A DNA stretch of 64,000 nt from Acholoe squamosa (Eukaryota > Annelida > Polychaeta > Phyllodocida > Polynoidae): positions 45,774,166 through 45,838,165 of the forward strand of contig OX439044.1 of assembly GCA_949317995.1 (NCBI GenBank), given 5' to 3'. Under the pieces are notes generated by a model. It had not been told where the DNA came from. It saw nothing but the letters and a program-made list of their open reading frames with translations, and searched no databases. Each line of letters starts with the position of its first letter. The first letter of the stretch is position 1. Shown here piece by piece: positions 1-9,849 of the stretch. The position numbers and the translations under genes were made by a program.

Positions 1-137
1 AAGCGAATGTACCGGTTAATCCGACCGCCACTCACGGGATACAGCCACCCGGGGAGGGCGCGTTCGACATCTCTAGCCGTGGAACGTATGTTGCCTGCCT
101 ATGGCGGACAACACGCAGCAGCTCGTTGTGTACTGAG

Positions 138-3100
138 TTAGGTTACAGCAGACCTCAACCGGGGGCTGCGTCTAACGCCTTCGGTTAGCATTTTATTTTT
201 CCCGGCCTTATGTACGGCCTTTTCTGGATCTCGCTTAGTCACAGCGGGACCCTTCCCATACGTAATGCCTTCACTCAGCGAGACTTTCTTCCATTTCTTA
301 CGATTAGGTCGTTTCCTGGCCTTCGTCTTCTTTTTTACTATAACCTCGTCTCCCGGCGTCTTTCTCGGCCGGCCTCTAGGGCGCTTCGTCGGTACTACCA
401 CGCTCGGTCCACTAGGGACAGATACAGGTGGTTTGTAGCCGAACTCCCTCTCCGCCTCTTCGCGCCCCTTCCAGGGCCGAAGTTTTCCGACATTTGTCTT
501 CCATTTTCTACCCGTCAGGCAGTCCTCTATCATCACCGTGGACTCGGAGATGACACGAACGATTTTAAACGGACCTTCCCAAGGCGTTACGAGCTTCAGC
601 TTATCCAGCGGCTCACAGTACCTTAGTACTTTGTCCCCAACATTAAAACGAATTCGTTTAGCATTGGTGTCATAGCCCACCTTCTGCCACTTCGCACTCT
701 TCAGCAGTTCTTTCCGAACGGCCTCGTATGCCTGTTTGAACCGGTCCCTTAATGACTCTACAAACAGCACCGTGCAGGGCGCCTCCGGGTCTATTCCAAC
801 CACTCCATACACTAAGTCGGCGGGCATTATGATGTCCTCGCCGAACACTAGCATGTTTGGGGTGCAGTTAGTTGATGAATGGACAGTGTTGTTGTAGGCA
901 TGTACTACAAACTCGCACTGTTCATCCCAGTCATCCTGGTGGGTATTAACCAGGGGCTTTAGTACTTGTATGAGGGTTCTATTGAAGCGCTCTACCTGCC
1001 CATCCGACTGTGGTCGGTACGGGTTTGTTCGGGTCTTACAAATGGCTAGGTAATGGCACATTTCCTGCCAAAGTTCTGACTCGAACTCCCTTCCTTGGTC
1101 ACTGTGCATCATAAGAGGAACACCCAAATGCAGCACCCAGCCTTTCACAAATGCCTCCGCGCATGTGGCGGCTTTGTGGTTAGGAAGGGGAAACACCCGA
1201 GTGTACTTAGTATAGTAGTCGGTTACGACCATCATACAAGTATTGTCTCGCGGCGTCGTCTTAATCCCACTGATGATGTCTATCGCTACTCGAGCAAATC
1301 TGACACCAAACAATTCCTGTGATAAGGGTTGCTTACCCAGGCCGGGTCCCGGTTTGTTTTTACAACAATCCGGGCAAGTGGCGATCCACCGGAGCAGGTC
1401 GCCTCTCATACCGGGCCAGTAGTAACGCCTTTGTAGACGCTCTATCGACCTTCTCTTACCGAAATGGCCACTCGTTTGGTGGCCATGGCAATAATACATG
1501 ATATCCCTCCTCATCGGGGCGGGTATCACTATTTGCAACAGCCTACCGTTGGTGGGAGTTGTCTTCCACCTACATAGTATGCTGTCTCGGATCTCTAGCT
1601 CGGTCCATTGAGCCAGCAACCGCCTCGCTTCCCTATCCTCCAGGGAAACTAGAGGCCTTGCCGGTTTAATGCCTGACCGTAGGTATTCCATTATGCGCGC
1701 AGTGGTGGGGTCTGACTGTTGAAACTTCTTGATGGTCTCCGGGGACCAATCGAGATAGCTGCATACAGCCTCCTCCCAGGGGATACGGGGGGTGGTATAA
1801 TTAAATACCAGCCCGGCTACCACAGCATTGTGGGCCCCGCAGTCTTCACATGTGGCATTTTGGCACCTTCGGATAGGCCGTCTTGACAAGGCATCCGCAT
1901 TGATGTGTTTAGCACCGGGTCGGTGCTCTATTTGTTTATGCTCTAATCCGAATTCGGATAGGTGAGCTAACCAACGTCCAATCATCCCCTCGGCGTCCTT
2001 AAAGTTAAGGAGCCACCTAAGAGACGAATGGTCTGTTCTTAAAGTAAAGTCACTTCCCCAAAGGAAATGCTTGAACTTCTTCGTATACACCACCACAGCG
2101 AGGAGTTCTCGCTTGGTGGTACAATAATTTCGCTGTGTCTTGCTTAACGTGTTGCTAGCAAATGCTATTGGCACTTCGACTCTCTCTTGGACCTGAGAGA
2201 GAGCTGCCCCAATCGCATCATTGCTCGCATCGGTGTCTAAGATGAAATGTCCCTCGGGAGTGGGATATTTCAACACGGGTGTATTCCTAAATAAATCTTT
2301 TATTTTATTAAAAGACTCTTCTTGCTCGCTGGTCCATGGGAATGGGTCCCGTGCCCTACCCGGGGTCCAGTGAGCTAAGCACTGCATGGGGAAGCTGACA
2401 CGAGAGTAATTCGGTATGAAATCACGATAATAGGAACAAAATCCTAAAAATGATCTCACCTCCTTAGCACTCGTGGGTCTTTCCCAATTTTCTACAGCTT
2501 CTAATTTTTCCGGATCCGCACTTACCCCGTTAGGAGTAATGATCCTTCCCAAGTATGTAATGGTTTTCTTAAACAAATTACATTTCTTGGGTTTAAGTTT
2601 AAGACCGTTTGATAGTATCCGGTCGAGGACTAATTGCAGATTCGCCAGGCATTCCTTGAATGACTTGCCGAACACGACCACATCATCCAGGTAAACCAGG
2701 CATTTCTTCCACAAAAGGTCGCTCAGTAAGGATTCCATCATAGCCTCGAATGTAGCGGGGGCGTTACACAATCCGAAGGGTAAGACATTATACTCAAATA
2801 GCCCCATATGACTGGAGAATGCTGTCTTCTCCTTGTCATTGGGGTGCATTGGTATTTGCCAATATCCGGACTGTAAATCCAAGGTACAGAACCATTGGTT
2901 TCCGCCCAAGCTATCTAAAGTCTCGTCTATCCTTGGTAAAGGATACGAGTTCTTCTTTGTTATACCGTTCAATTTCCGGTAGTCAACACAGAAGCGGATT
3001 GTACCGTCTTTCTTAGTAGTCATACAAACAGGGCTGGACCAGGGACTCGAGCTAGGCACGATTACCCCTAGGTCCAACTGTTTTTGTATTTGCTCTTCAC

Positions 3101-3653
3101 AGATTAACTTCTTCTTAAGGGGAAGTCTACGATACGGGATTTTAAAAGGTTTCTCGCTGCCCACATCTATGGTGTGCAACACCTTATCGGATCTACCCAC
3201 CGGGCCTCCTTCCCTACCAAAAGCACCTTCGTACTTTTGTAGAAGTCTCGCTAGGCAATCCTTATCGTCCGTATTCTTTAAATCTGACTGATCAATCAGC
3301 TTTTGGAATTCTTCATCCATGGGATGCTGACTAACTGGGTTTAGTGGTTTGTTAAATTTAGCCTCGGCGACATGTTCTACCGAACTCATCCTTCCAACAC
3401 TGTCGCCTCGCCTCAAATAAACCACCGAACCACTTCGGTTAGTTATGGGTAATACAGACCAAGCTGCATTAGCCACTAATGTATCCACTGAGTCTAACCC
3501 GATGCTTGACAAATACACCGTGTCGGGTTCGTAGACTCCAGTTTCATTCCTCTGAGCCATGGACCCGCCACAAGGACATCGCAAGTGGTACCCGGCGGGA
3601 TCTTCACCGTATGTACCACTGCTGCGACCGAAGACACCTGTCTCAATACGCAT
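138..3653 (-). CDS. pol: Pol: reverse transcriptase, RNase H, integrase
   Basis: The frame has 1171 residues and no break. Reverse transcriptase at about 170-350 has the catalytic box YLDDVVVF. RNase H at about 470-590 starts at ILDTDAS. Integrase has an HHCC zinc domain at about 740-790 (H...H...CPDC), then a DDE core (AIDIISG, HSDQGREF, VERFNRTL) at about 815-930, and a C-terminal barrel (VGDKVL). The tail is very basic and holds an AT-hook-like RPRGRPRK. No chromodomain is visible, unlike chromoviruses. The first 100 residues overlap the end of the protease frame and continue a -1 frame, so Pol is most likely a Gag-Pro-Pol product. All catalytic residues are present. Confidence 0.93.
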   Translation of the reverse strand: MRIETGVFGRSSGTYGEDPAGYHLRCPCGGSMAQRNETGVYEPDTVYLSSIGLDSVDTLVANAAWSVLPITNRSGSVVYLRRGDSVGRMSSVEHVAEAKFNKPLNPVSQHPMDEEFQKLIDQSDLKNTDDKDCLARLLQKYEGAFGREGGPVGRSDKVLHTIDVGSEKPFKIPYRRLPLKKKLICEEQIQKQLDLGVIVPSSSPWSSPVCMTTKKDGTIRFCVDYRKLNGITKKNSYPLPRIDETLDSLGGNQWFCTLDLQSGYWQIPMHPNDKEKTAFSSHMGLFEYNVLPFGLCNAPATFEAMMESLLSDLLWKKCLVYLDDVVVFGKSFKECLANLQLVLDRILSNGLKLKPKKCNLFKKTITYLGRIITPNGVSADPEKLEAVENWERPTSAKEVRSFLGFCSYYRDFIPNYSRVSFPMQCLAHWTPGRARDPFPWTSEQEESFNKIKDLFRNTPVLKYPTPEGHFILDTDASNDAIGAALSQVQERVEVPIAFASNTLSKTQRNYCTTKRELLAVVVYTKKFKHFLWGSDFTLRTDHSSLRWLLNFKDAEGMIGRWLAHLSEFGLEHKQIEHRPGAKHINADALSRRPIRRCQNATCEDCGAHNAVVAGLVFNYTTPRIPWEEAVCSYLDWSPETIKKFQQSDPTTARIMEYLRSGIKPARPLVSLEDREARRLLAQWTELEIRDSILCRWKTTPTNGRLLQIVIPAPMRRDIMYYCHGHQTSGHFGKRRSIERLQRRYYWPGMRGDLLRWIATCPDCCKNKPGPGLGKQPLSQELFGVRFARVAIDIISGIKTTPRDNTCMMVVTDYYTKYTRVFPLPNHKAATCAEAFVKGWVLHLGVPLMMHSDQGREFESELWQEMCHYLAICKTRTNPYRPQSDGQVERFNRTLIQVLKPLVNTHQDDWDEQCEFVVHAYNNTVHSSTNCTPNMLVFGEDIIMPADLVYGVVGIDPEAPCTVLFVESLRDRFKQAYEAVRKELLKSAKWQKVGYDTNAKRIRFNVGDKVLRYCEPLDKLKLVTPWEGPFKIVRVISESTVMIEDCLTGRKWKTNVGKLRPWKGREEAEREFGYKPPVSVPSGPSVVVPTKRPRGRPRKTPGDEVIVKKKTKARKRPNRKKWKKVSLSEGITYGKGPAVTKRDPEKAVHKAGKNKMLTEGVRRSPRLRSAVT

Positions 3654-4372
3654 TGGACATCCAAGCCATACGGGCTCCGTATACCCATCGTACCGTCCCT
3701 CGGGTCCAAGACGGCCCCGTATAAGCTTGCAAAATCCAATCCGAGGATTCCGTCATCACTAACCTCTGCTATAGTTGGCGAAAGAACAAACTCTTTGCCT
3801 CCTATACGGATAGGCATAAACGTCCTACCAAATGTACGCATACTGCTTCCGTCGGCCGTGCAAGCATTTACCCCCGTTTTGAGGTTCTCATGGCTGCCGG
3901 CCACCGAGTCGAAGAATCTTTTGGACACACATGAATGACTAGCTCCAGTATCCACCAAGAATTCCCCCACCCGGCCTTCCACAGATATGGGTACATACCA
4001 CCGTCTCCCCCCTAAAGGCGAGGGGTTACTGGTAAACTGGTGAAAGTCTCCCGAATCACCAAGATTCAATCCGAGTCCTCTCAGGAATTCCAGACACAGA
4101 TGACTTGGGGGAAGGCGTGTCCCACACACTCGAATCAACTCTTTGATCCATCCTTCCTCTCCCCTAGTGCGGCCACTCGCCCCCATATGATTGCTGCTGC
4201 ACATATCAACACTAGGGTCCCTGGCCCCGGCCGAGGTGCAGGGGTGCGCACCCTCAGCCACCCGGCCTCCAGGTGTAATTGACTCGAAATCTTCCACCGG
4301 GACACCCCCGGTAGCATTTTGGCATTCGTTCCCACTCGGGGCTATGTCAGATGCCGTTGACACAACCCCCAC
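3494..4372 (-). CDS. Retroviral-type aspartic protease of the gypsy element
   Basis: This 292-residue frame lies between gag and pol. The catalytic motif VDTGAS follows GEFLVDTG, and the second conserved block is GILGLDFA, so one full protease monomer is present; such proteases work as homodimers to cut Gag-Pol. The first 120 residues look like a linker. The frame starts at a GTG at 4370-4372 inside the gag stop context and is -1 to gag, so it is probably made by frameshifting and not by its own start. It overlaps pol by 160 bases, again in a -1 relation. Confidence 0.85.
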   Translation of the reverse strand: MGVVSTASDIAPSGNECQNATGGVPVEDFESITPGGRVAEGAHPCTSAGARDPSVDMCSSNHMGASGRTRGEEGWIKELIRVCGTRLPPSHLCLEFLRGLGLNLGDSGDFHQFTSNPSPLGGRRWYVPISVEGRVGEFLVDTGASHSCVSKRFFDSVAGSHENLKTGVNACTADGSSMRTFGRTFMPIRIGGKEFVLSPTIAEVSDDGILGLDFASLYGAVLDPRDGTMGIRSPYGLDVQCVLRQVSSVAAVVHTVKIPPGTTCDVLVAGPWLRGMKLESTNPTRCICQASG

Positions 4373-7311
4373 TAGTTTTCCACATCTGTGGAATCCGTAG
4401 CATTCTCCCTTTCTACGCCGTCGTCTTCGGCTTCATAGAAGGCAGCCATTACCGGCTTAGTAGCGGTACATTCAGATGAGTAGTGTCCCATGCGCTGGCA
4501 CCTGAAACACTTAACCGTTCGGCGATCCACCCGGGGTCTTTGCCGATTGGCTTGGATGGCATCTGTAATTTTCTTACACATGTCTTCCAGAAGTTTGGTC
4601 ATGTCCGGGGACTGAGTCTTCGCTTTGTCAGTGCTTACAGTGGGCTTGACCGCCTTCTCGACAGCCTTTGGGTCACTCTTGACCTCGGATGAAGGTCTAG
4701 AGTCCCTTTGTTTATTGAAAGATTTCCTGGGAATATACTTCCTACCTGAAGTATTCTTCCTTAATTGCATCAAACAGAAGGTGCCGTCTTCCTGTTCGAT
4801 ATCAATCAATTCGAAGTCGTCTGAGGGAGTATTGACCTCAGACTGCTGGGTCACCGATGCCAGGGGTACCAAGCCGCTGGCATTAGGTATGTCCCCAGCT
4901 AACATAGCTCGCTTCTTCACGGCCATATCTATACCATTAAATATGCCGTGTAGTGTTATGCCTTCTTTCCAGGCATCCCTCGCTGCTAATTGTTCATCTC
5001 GGTCTCTTAGACCCTTGACGAATTGTGTGATCAAATCGTCCATATACCAGTCCTGGTTTTCAGTACCGGGTCTGGCCTTACTTAGCAGGGCATGGAGTTC
5101 CATACCGTATGCTCTGAAAGCTTCATTCGGCTTCTGTGTGCGTTTCTTAAAACGGACCATCGGGTCTTCCTTGACCATGTTGCATAACAGTCCACTAGCA
5201 GTTTCTACTAACTGCTCAAAACTCCCAACGAGGCCGTACCAGGTTCGCCATTGCTCTACAGCCATGCGACCCGGCCCGCCTTTCAGACATCTCACCAGAT
5301 GTGGCTTGGCCTCGTATGGGGTCCATCCATTACAATTCATCACATCGATGAAATCTTCAAACCACTCTTTCCATGGTCGAGTACCGTCATATTCTCTAGG
5401 AATAACGGCTACCCTTCGGGCAGAATTGTGAGCATACATCAATCTAGTGCATTGCTGTTTGCTCCATTCAATCGCCTTGGTTTCATTCAAGGTTCGATTG
5501 CCCCCTATACCACCGAAGCTCGAATTGCCCGGTGGAGTCGGTGGTGGAGGTTGTGTATACGTCCACTGTGTACCACTGTGGTTCGTATAGCTCGCACCAC
5601 CCTGGTTGGGGCCGGTACCCGAGGTACCGCTATAGCCTGTGGCACCCGAAGCACCGCCCCCCCCTTGCGCACCTTGGTAACCGCCGTCGGATGGCTGGTT
5701 TCCCGTTGACTGGCCGCCATCGTTCGATGGATTCGGTTGGGTGTTGTCATTACCAGCACCCAGCCCCGGGTCGTTACTAGGATCCACATGAATGTGGAAC
5801 CCACTGGTCTCCGCACTACTATCGGAAGCCTCTCTAGGGGTATAGTCCGGGTCCAGGTTGTGGACTATGGGCACCTCACTTATCCGGACTCTACTAGTTC
5901 GGCCATGCTTATCCTGGGTTCTGATGTAAACGCCCCCTTGATCTACATTCCGCGAAGCATTATCATTTACAAAAGGATTATACTGCGGATTCTTCGGTGT
6001 AGAACAGGAGACCGGGTCGCCCTGTTTCACGAACGTCGAGTTCGGGTTTGTATCCCTACTCGCCGGAGGGGCATGCGTTTGCTCTTGCTCCTGTAAATAA
6101 CTCTCCATAGCGGACTTATTTATTGTGAGGGTAGCTACGTCTGTAGTCAGGTTTCGCTGTTCCTCCCTTAGCTGTGCGTTTTCTGCCAAGATTTCGGATC
6201 GAATCTTTTCATTTTCAGCCACAGCTCGGTTTCTTTCTTCTTGGGCGATAATTGCCTCTCGCTTAAAAGTATCCTTAAGTAGGCGGTACTTTTCACCCTT
6301 CTCTTTCTGAGACTTGTTATATTCACTGGTCTCCTTCCTGATCTCGGCTTGTTCCGAGACCATCTTGGCTTCTGTCTCAGCCTTCCGGAGTTGAAGTTTC
6401 TTAAGCTTCTCCTCCATTGCGTGCAACTCCGTTTGTAATTTATTTACATCCCGAGCCTTAGCAACCTCCTCGGCCCTAGCCTTGTCGATTGCTCTAAGTT
6501 TACTGGCTTCCTCGATTTCCAACTCAGCCAGCCTTTTTTCTTTTTCCTGTGCGTCTCTCTCCTTCCGCTCCAACCGTTGGGATACGGAGGATAGACGATA
6601 TTTGAGGTCGGATTCTTTTAGAATCGCCTCCTGCTCAACGGATCGTAATTTTCCGATCCGAGACTTAGCTTCCTCTTCTATTTTGGATTGGGCTAACATG
6701 AATTGTTCATGTTGCCTCTTTGCCTGTAACTCCACCTGTTCCTTGGCTTTCAAATAGGCCTGAGTATTTTTATACCCGGGACCCATCCGACGTCCATAGA
6801 TAGACTTGCGACTGCCTCCAGGGTAAAACATGGAGTCAGACAAGCCTTCGTCTAGAGATCGGCCTAGGTGATGCCTTTCCGAGCTTTTCGGTCCGGTACC
6901 ACTAGGCTTATTTTTTGCTTTCGCGTCTGGGACTATTGCGTCCCTTTTGGTTTTGCCATCGTCGCTGTCATGATCCGACGATGTCATTAGTGGGGCTACT
7001 TCGTTTCCACCACCTGGTGCTGAACCCTGGGGGGTTGCAGTACGCTGCATAGGGCTTTGTGCAATTGGTGTACCCAAGCCGCTAGCCGAGCCTGTTGGTA
7101 CCATAGGACCTAGCTGGCGTCTGCTAGTTATAACTTGGGACCAATCACTCAAGTCTAAAGTTGGGGGTCTTAACACACCCCTAAACAATCCGGTATCCGG
7201 TACTCCTGTCTGGGGTGTAGCCGGATACAATTTTACGATGCCATCTCTGGTGGCGTTGTCCCTCAGGTCGGGTGTAGAAAAAATATTTCGTACACCCTCC
7301 TGATTAAACAT
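4372..7311 (-). CDS. gag: Gag polyprotein of the gypsy element
   Basis: The open frame continues upstream to 7458, but the first ATG is at 7311, about 150 bases after the primer-binding site. Residue numbers count from 7458. There is a long charged coiled coil at about 240-460, a Gly/Ser/Thr/Gln-rich linker at about 560-660, a retrotransposon-gag capsid region at about 690-860 (motif PWKEWFEDFIDVM), and one CCHC zinc knuckle near the end (CFRCQRMGHYSSEC) for RNA packaging. The stop TAG at 4372-4374 abuts the protease frame, which is -1 to gag. No canonical slippery heptamer is visible; GGAAAAC just before the stop is a weak candidate. An intact gag suggests recent activity. Confidence 0.88.
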   Translation of the reverse strand: MFNQEGVRNIFSTPDLRDNATRDGIVKLYPATPQTGVPDTGLFRGVLRPPTLDLSDWSQVITSRRQLGPMVPTGSASGLGTPIAQSPMQRTATPQGSAPGGGNEVAPLMTSSDHDSDDGKTKRDAIVPDAKAKNKPSGTGPKSSERHHLGRSLDEGLSDSMFYPGGSRKSIYGRRMGPGYKNTQAYLKAKEQVELQAKRQHEQFMLAQSKIEEEAKSRIGKLRSVEQEAILKESDLKYRLSSVSQRLERKERDAQEKEKRLAELEIEEASKLRAIDKARAEEVAKARDVNKLQTELHAMEEKLKKLQLRKAETEAKMVSEQAEIRKETSEYNKSQKEKGEKYRLLKDTFKREAIIAQEERNRAVAENEKIRSEILAENAQLREEQRNLTTDVATLTINKSAMESYLQEQEQTHAPPASRDTNPNSTFVKQGDPVSCSTPKNPQYNPFVNDNASRNVDQGGVYIRTQDKHGRTSRVRISEVPIVHNLDPDYTPREASDSSAETSGFHIHVDPSNDPGLGAGNDNTQPNPSNDGGQSTGNQPSDGGYQGAQGGGGASGATGYSGTSGTGPNQGGASYTNHSGTQWTYTQPPPPTPPGNSSFGGIGGNRTLNETKAIEWSKQQCTRLMYAHNSARRVAVIPREYDGTRPWKEWFEDFIDVMNCNGWTPYEAKPHLVRCLKGGPGRMAVEQWRTWYGLVGSFEQLVETASGLLCNMVKEDPMVRFKKRTQKPNEAFRAYGMELHALLSKARPGTENQDWYMDDLITQFVKGLRDRDEQLAARDAWKEGITLHGIFNGIDMAVKKRAMLAGDIPNASGLVPLASVTQQSEVNTPSDDFELIDIEQEDGTFCLMQLRKNTSGRKYIPRKSFNKQRDSRPSSEVKSDPKAVEKAVKPTVSTDKAKTQSPDMTKLLEDMCKKITDAIQANRQRPRVDRRTVKCFRCQRMGHYSSECTATKPVMAAFYEAEDDGVERENATDSTDVEN

Positions 7312-7459
7312 TTGTTGTTGACCGGGTTTCCAGTCTAACAACAGATGCTGGGATGTGTAATCATCCTCTTCGAATCCCTCTAGCCCAGGGCTGGGGGGAT
7401 CCGCTTCGGGTTTCCCGAGGCTTTCGGCCAATGTGGCCGCGCACCACCCCCGAACCAAC

Positions 7460-7473
7460 TGGTCACGGCACCA
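7460..7473 (-). other. Candidate primer-binding site of the gypsy element
   Basis: TGGTGCCGTGACCA on the minus strand starts one base after the inferred LTR end. It begins with the TGG that pairs with the CCA end of a tRNA primer. The tRNA was not identified. Confidence 0.55.
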
Positions 7474-7474
7474 G

Positions 7475-7921
7475 TGTAATGGTTCGTATTGACTTATATG
7501 TTGGGTGGCTCTTTGGCTCGCTTACCACTAGATGTACCAACACAACACGAGTAGTTCGGGTTGGGCAAAGCCCCAGAAACCCCTACCTCTCGGGTAGGAC
7601 TTTATTTGATCTCTTTGATGACAAAGTACTAGCGTCTGGACTGGACCATGTCCAGTCCCCTTCTGCCGCTCGTCCGGCTCCTTAGTAGGAGCTGGACGCG
7701 AGGCATGGTGCTGCCCCCTCTTGTACCAACGAGGTATCGCAAAGATGAACGGCACTAATATATATACAATGATGCCGGCCCCTACAATTGATTTCGAACC
7801 AGTTGGCAGTGTGGTTTACATGACTTGTCTGGCAGGAGTATAGCGACCCTTGGGGTTAGATTATGGGCGTAGCCATAGCCTTACCCCCGAAGTTTCAGGA
7901 GCAATACACCCGGTGGGCACA
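7475..7921 (-). repeat. 5' LTR of the gypsy element (outer end uncertain)
   Basis: The inner end is well placed: on the minus strand the sequence runs ATTACA, one spacer base, then a primer-binding-like stretch, so the LTR ends ACA at 7475. The outer end is chosen at the last TG...CA-compatible position (ACA ending at 7921); an earlier ACA near 7770 would also fit. No second LTR lies in the window for comparison. Confidence 0.5.
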
Positions 7922-7953
7922 GATAAATCAGAAGCAGAAATGCTTCTGTGAAT

Positions 7954-7959
7954 AATGTC
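7954..7959. repeat. Target-site duplication of the Polinton, left copy
   Basis: AATGTC directly precedes the first base of the left inverted repeat (AGTAGTATAT). The same six bases follow the last base of the right inverted repeat. Six-base duplications are typical of Polinton integrases. Confidence 0.92.
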
Positions 7960-7970
7960 AGTAGTATATA

Positions 7971-8020
7971 TATAGGTCTTCTTTGGATATTTCTAAAAAA
8001 ATATCCAAAGAAGACCTATA
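7971..8020. other. Terminal hairpin, left end
   Basis: Two perfect 20-bp inverted arms (7971-7990 and 8001-8020) flank a 10-base loop, starting 11 bases from the element end. A hairpin this close to the end may take part in protein-primed replication or integrase recognition; that role is inferred. Confidence 0.8.
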
Positions 8021-8690
8021 TTTTTTGAATATCCAGAAAATACCTATTATTTTGGATAATAACAGTTTTGACTATAAGCCGCATTTGCTAATAATGGAGA
8101 TGAATAGTAGAGGATTATTTTTGATTAGAATGTCGGTTTGGATTTCACCAAACCTTCAAAAATTTGTATTAACAGAGAAGTAAAACCCTATTAGTTTTAC
8201 AACACCCGTGTTGTATTATTGTACAAGTAAGTTAATGATTGGATTATTGTATATAGATGTATTGATAATTAAGTTTGTGGTGTGTGACACAGTTTTTTGG
8301 TTTAATGGAAGTTATTTCACTGAATGAAATAATACATTGTATATTTATTGCTTTGCGTTATTTTTTAAAAGTGAAAAGACTTGTGAGGGAAGATTATTTT
8401 CTTTGATATTTTGAAAAAAAAAGCTCATATGCTGGGTTAGATACTGGCATAATGTGAATATCTGGTTAGTGCTGCCATCTAGTGATTTAGTTGAGTACTA
8501 TAAAGCTCTTACAGTGAAAACAGGGATAGCATTGGTTTTATGCTATACCATATTGTTGTCTTTAAGCGCTAGGATTTGAATGAGCACCAGTCTTAAATAA
8601 GAACTGGAGGTACAGAGGTTATGAAATATTTCTCCAAAGAAGACCTATATTTTTTGAATATCCAGAAAATACCTATTATTTTGGATATTA
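8003..8690. repeat. Direct repeats bracketing a left-only insertion in the terminal repeat
   Basis: About 58 bases at 8003-8060 recur at 8633-8690. The 570 bases between them have no match in the right inverted repeat, which has one copy of the 58-base unit. Either recombination between direct repeats deleted the segment on the right, or DNA was added on the left. No coding sequence is seen in it. Confidence 0.75.
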
Positions 8691-8814
8691 GGATTATTTT
8701 TGGAAATAGTAATCATATCATAAATTTTAAATACAAAAGAGAGGTCAAGTGGTTCTCATGTCACACGGTTCTTAGCTGAGCTTTCGGTACAGAGGAATGA
8801 ACTAAGTGCACCAA

Positions 8815-8941
8815 GGATTGAAGGAGGATTGAAGGATTGAAGGAGGATTGAAGGATTGAAGGAGGATTGAAGGATTGAAGGAGGATTGAAGGAGGATTGA
8901 AGGATTGAAGGAGGATTGAAGGAGGATTGAAGGAGGATTGT
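8815..8941. repeat. GGAGGATTGAA minisatellite in the left terminal repeat
   Basis: Units of GGAGGATTGAA and the shorter GGATTGAA alternate for roughly 125 bases. The right terminal repeat has only a few units, in inverted orientation, near 45435-45482. Confidence 0.85.
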
Positions 8942-9226
8942 GGAACACGTTCAATTCCAGATCAGTGCTCTAAGGAACGGTGAGCGTTACTGAAACAGGA
9001 GGACCATTATGTATGGTTGCTTTCACCAACTGATGGGAGCATCACCCGTTCATGCTTCAACCAACAATGGGAGCATCACCCGTTCATGCATCATCCGCTC
9101 TAAGTGGACAAGGTCGCAAGAATAGTCCAGATCTTTTACGCACTGAAGCTACACCTGGAGCTACAGACAAGGAGGTTCGTGACATGAGGGCCGGACCTCT
9201 CCAATTAACCCCAGACATTGCGTTCC

Positions 9227-9233
9227 TTATATA
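9227..9233 (-). promoter_or_regulatory. Outward-facing TATA-like box, left terminal repeat
   Basis: TATATAAGG reads on the minus strand, toward the left element end. It is conserved at the matching place in the right repeat. Confidence 0.35.
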
Positions 9234-9460
9234 CTCCACCTCAGCAGTGAAATCATAAATGTGGTGTTACACCTTTAAGTCTATGAACAAATAGACATTC
9301 AGTTTAAGAGGATATAGATTTTTTTCATCAGTTTGAGTGATTTAGGGACAGAGTTTTTTCTCCTCTATTTTTTGATATGTTTCATTGATATCAGCAAAGA
9401 ATATTTGCTGAGTTATTAGAGGAATTTACAGCGTTAGTTTACAATTGAAGCGATAGATTT

Positions 9461-9849
9461 ACATTCAAAATGCGGATTTTTTGTCCCCCTCTACCGAGAA
9501 TAATATGAACTACATTCAAAACGCGGATTTTTTGTCCCCCTCTACCGAGAATAATATGAACTATCTCTGGCATGATATATGTAGCGCGCGGATCACCAAT
9601 CTGCGCAATTCTCAAATAGCGCAGCGTAATTTTCTTGAACAGTTTGAATGATTCATGTATAGAGCTCTTTCTTTTTATTGTTTGATATATTTTATTGATA
9701 TCAATAAAGAATACTTGCTCATAGCTTACAATTGAGACGATAGATTTCATCATATTCAGTTCGTAGAACGCATTCTTGGGTTTCCCTCTACCGAGAATAA
9801 TATGAACTATCTTTGTCCTGTTCTAGGTTATGTGGAACTAAATAATTTA
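9461..9849. repeat. Short tandem duplications inside the left terminal repeat
   Basis: A 51-base unit (start ACATTCAAAA, with CTACCGAGAATAATATGAAC) is repeated at 9461-9511 and 9512-9562. A decayed copy of this unit and of the adjoining ATTGATATC block recurs at 9670-9810. No gene is seen. Confidence 0.75.

Larger units (their letters stand above)
1..7921 (-). mobile_element. Ty3/gypsy LTR retrotransposon, incomplete at window edge
   Basis: The order LTR, primer-binding site, gag, protease, reverse transcriptase, RNase H, integrase reads on the minus strand, as in Ty3/gypsy elements. Gag, protease and pol lie in three successive -1 frames. All three frames are long and uninterrupted, so the copy looks young. 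GC content is far higher than in the neighbouring Polinton. The 3' LTR should lie left of base 1; bases 1-137 hold non-coding sequence downstream of pol and show no copy of the right-hand LTR. The outer end of the right-hand LTR is uncertain. Confidence 0.9.
7960..9463 (+). repeat. Left terminal inverted repeat of the Polinton
   Basis: The sequence matches the reverse complement of 44948-45607 with scattered differences, most clearly at the outer 100 bases and in 9150-9463. It is over twice as long as the right copy: 8061-8632 and much of 8700-8950 have no partner on the right. It holds a terminal hairpin, a GGAGGATTGAA minisatellite and an outward-facing TATA-like box. Confidence 0.88.

Noticed and set aside
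210..626. 138-residue plus-strand frame opposite the gypsy pol gene
   Set aside because: It is a shadow of the pol coding strand and has no recognisable domain.
4625..5431. 268-residue plus-strand frame opposite gag
   Set aside because: It is a shadow of gag; the Ser/Leu composition follows from the codon bias of the other strand.
7983..8183. 66-residue frame at the left element end
   Set aside because: It consists of the terminal hairpin and repeat sequence and has no counterpart in the right repeat.
9052..9258. 68-residue frame in the left terminal repeat
   Set aside because: The matching region of the right repeat does not keep the frame.
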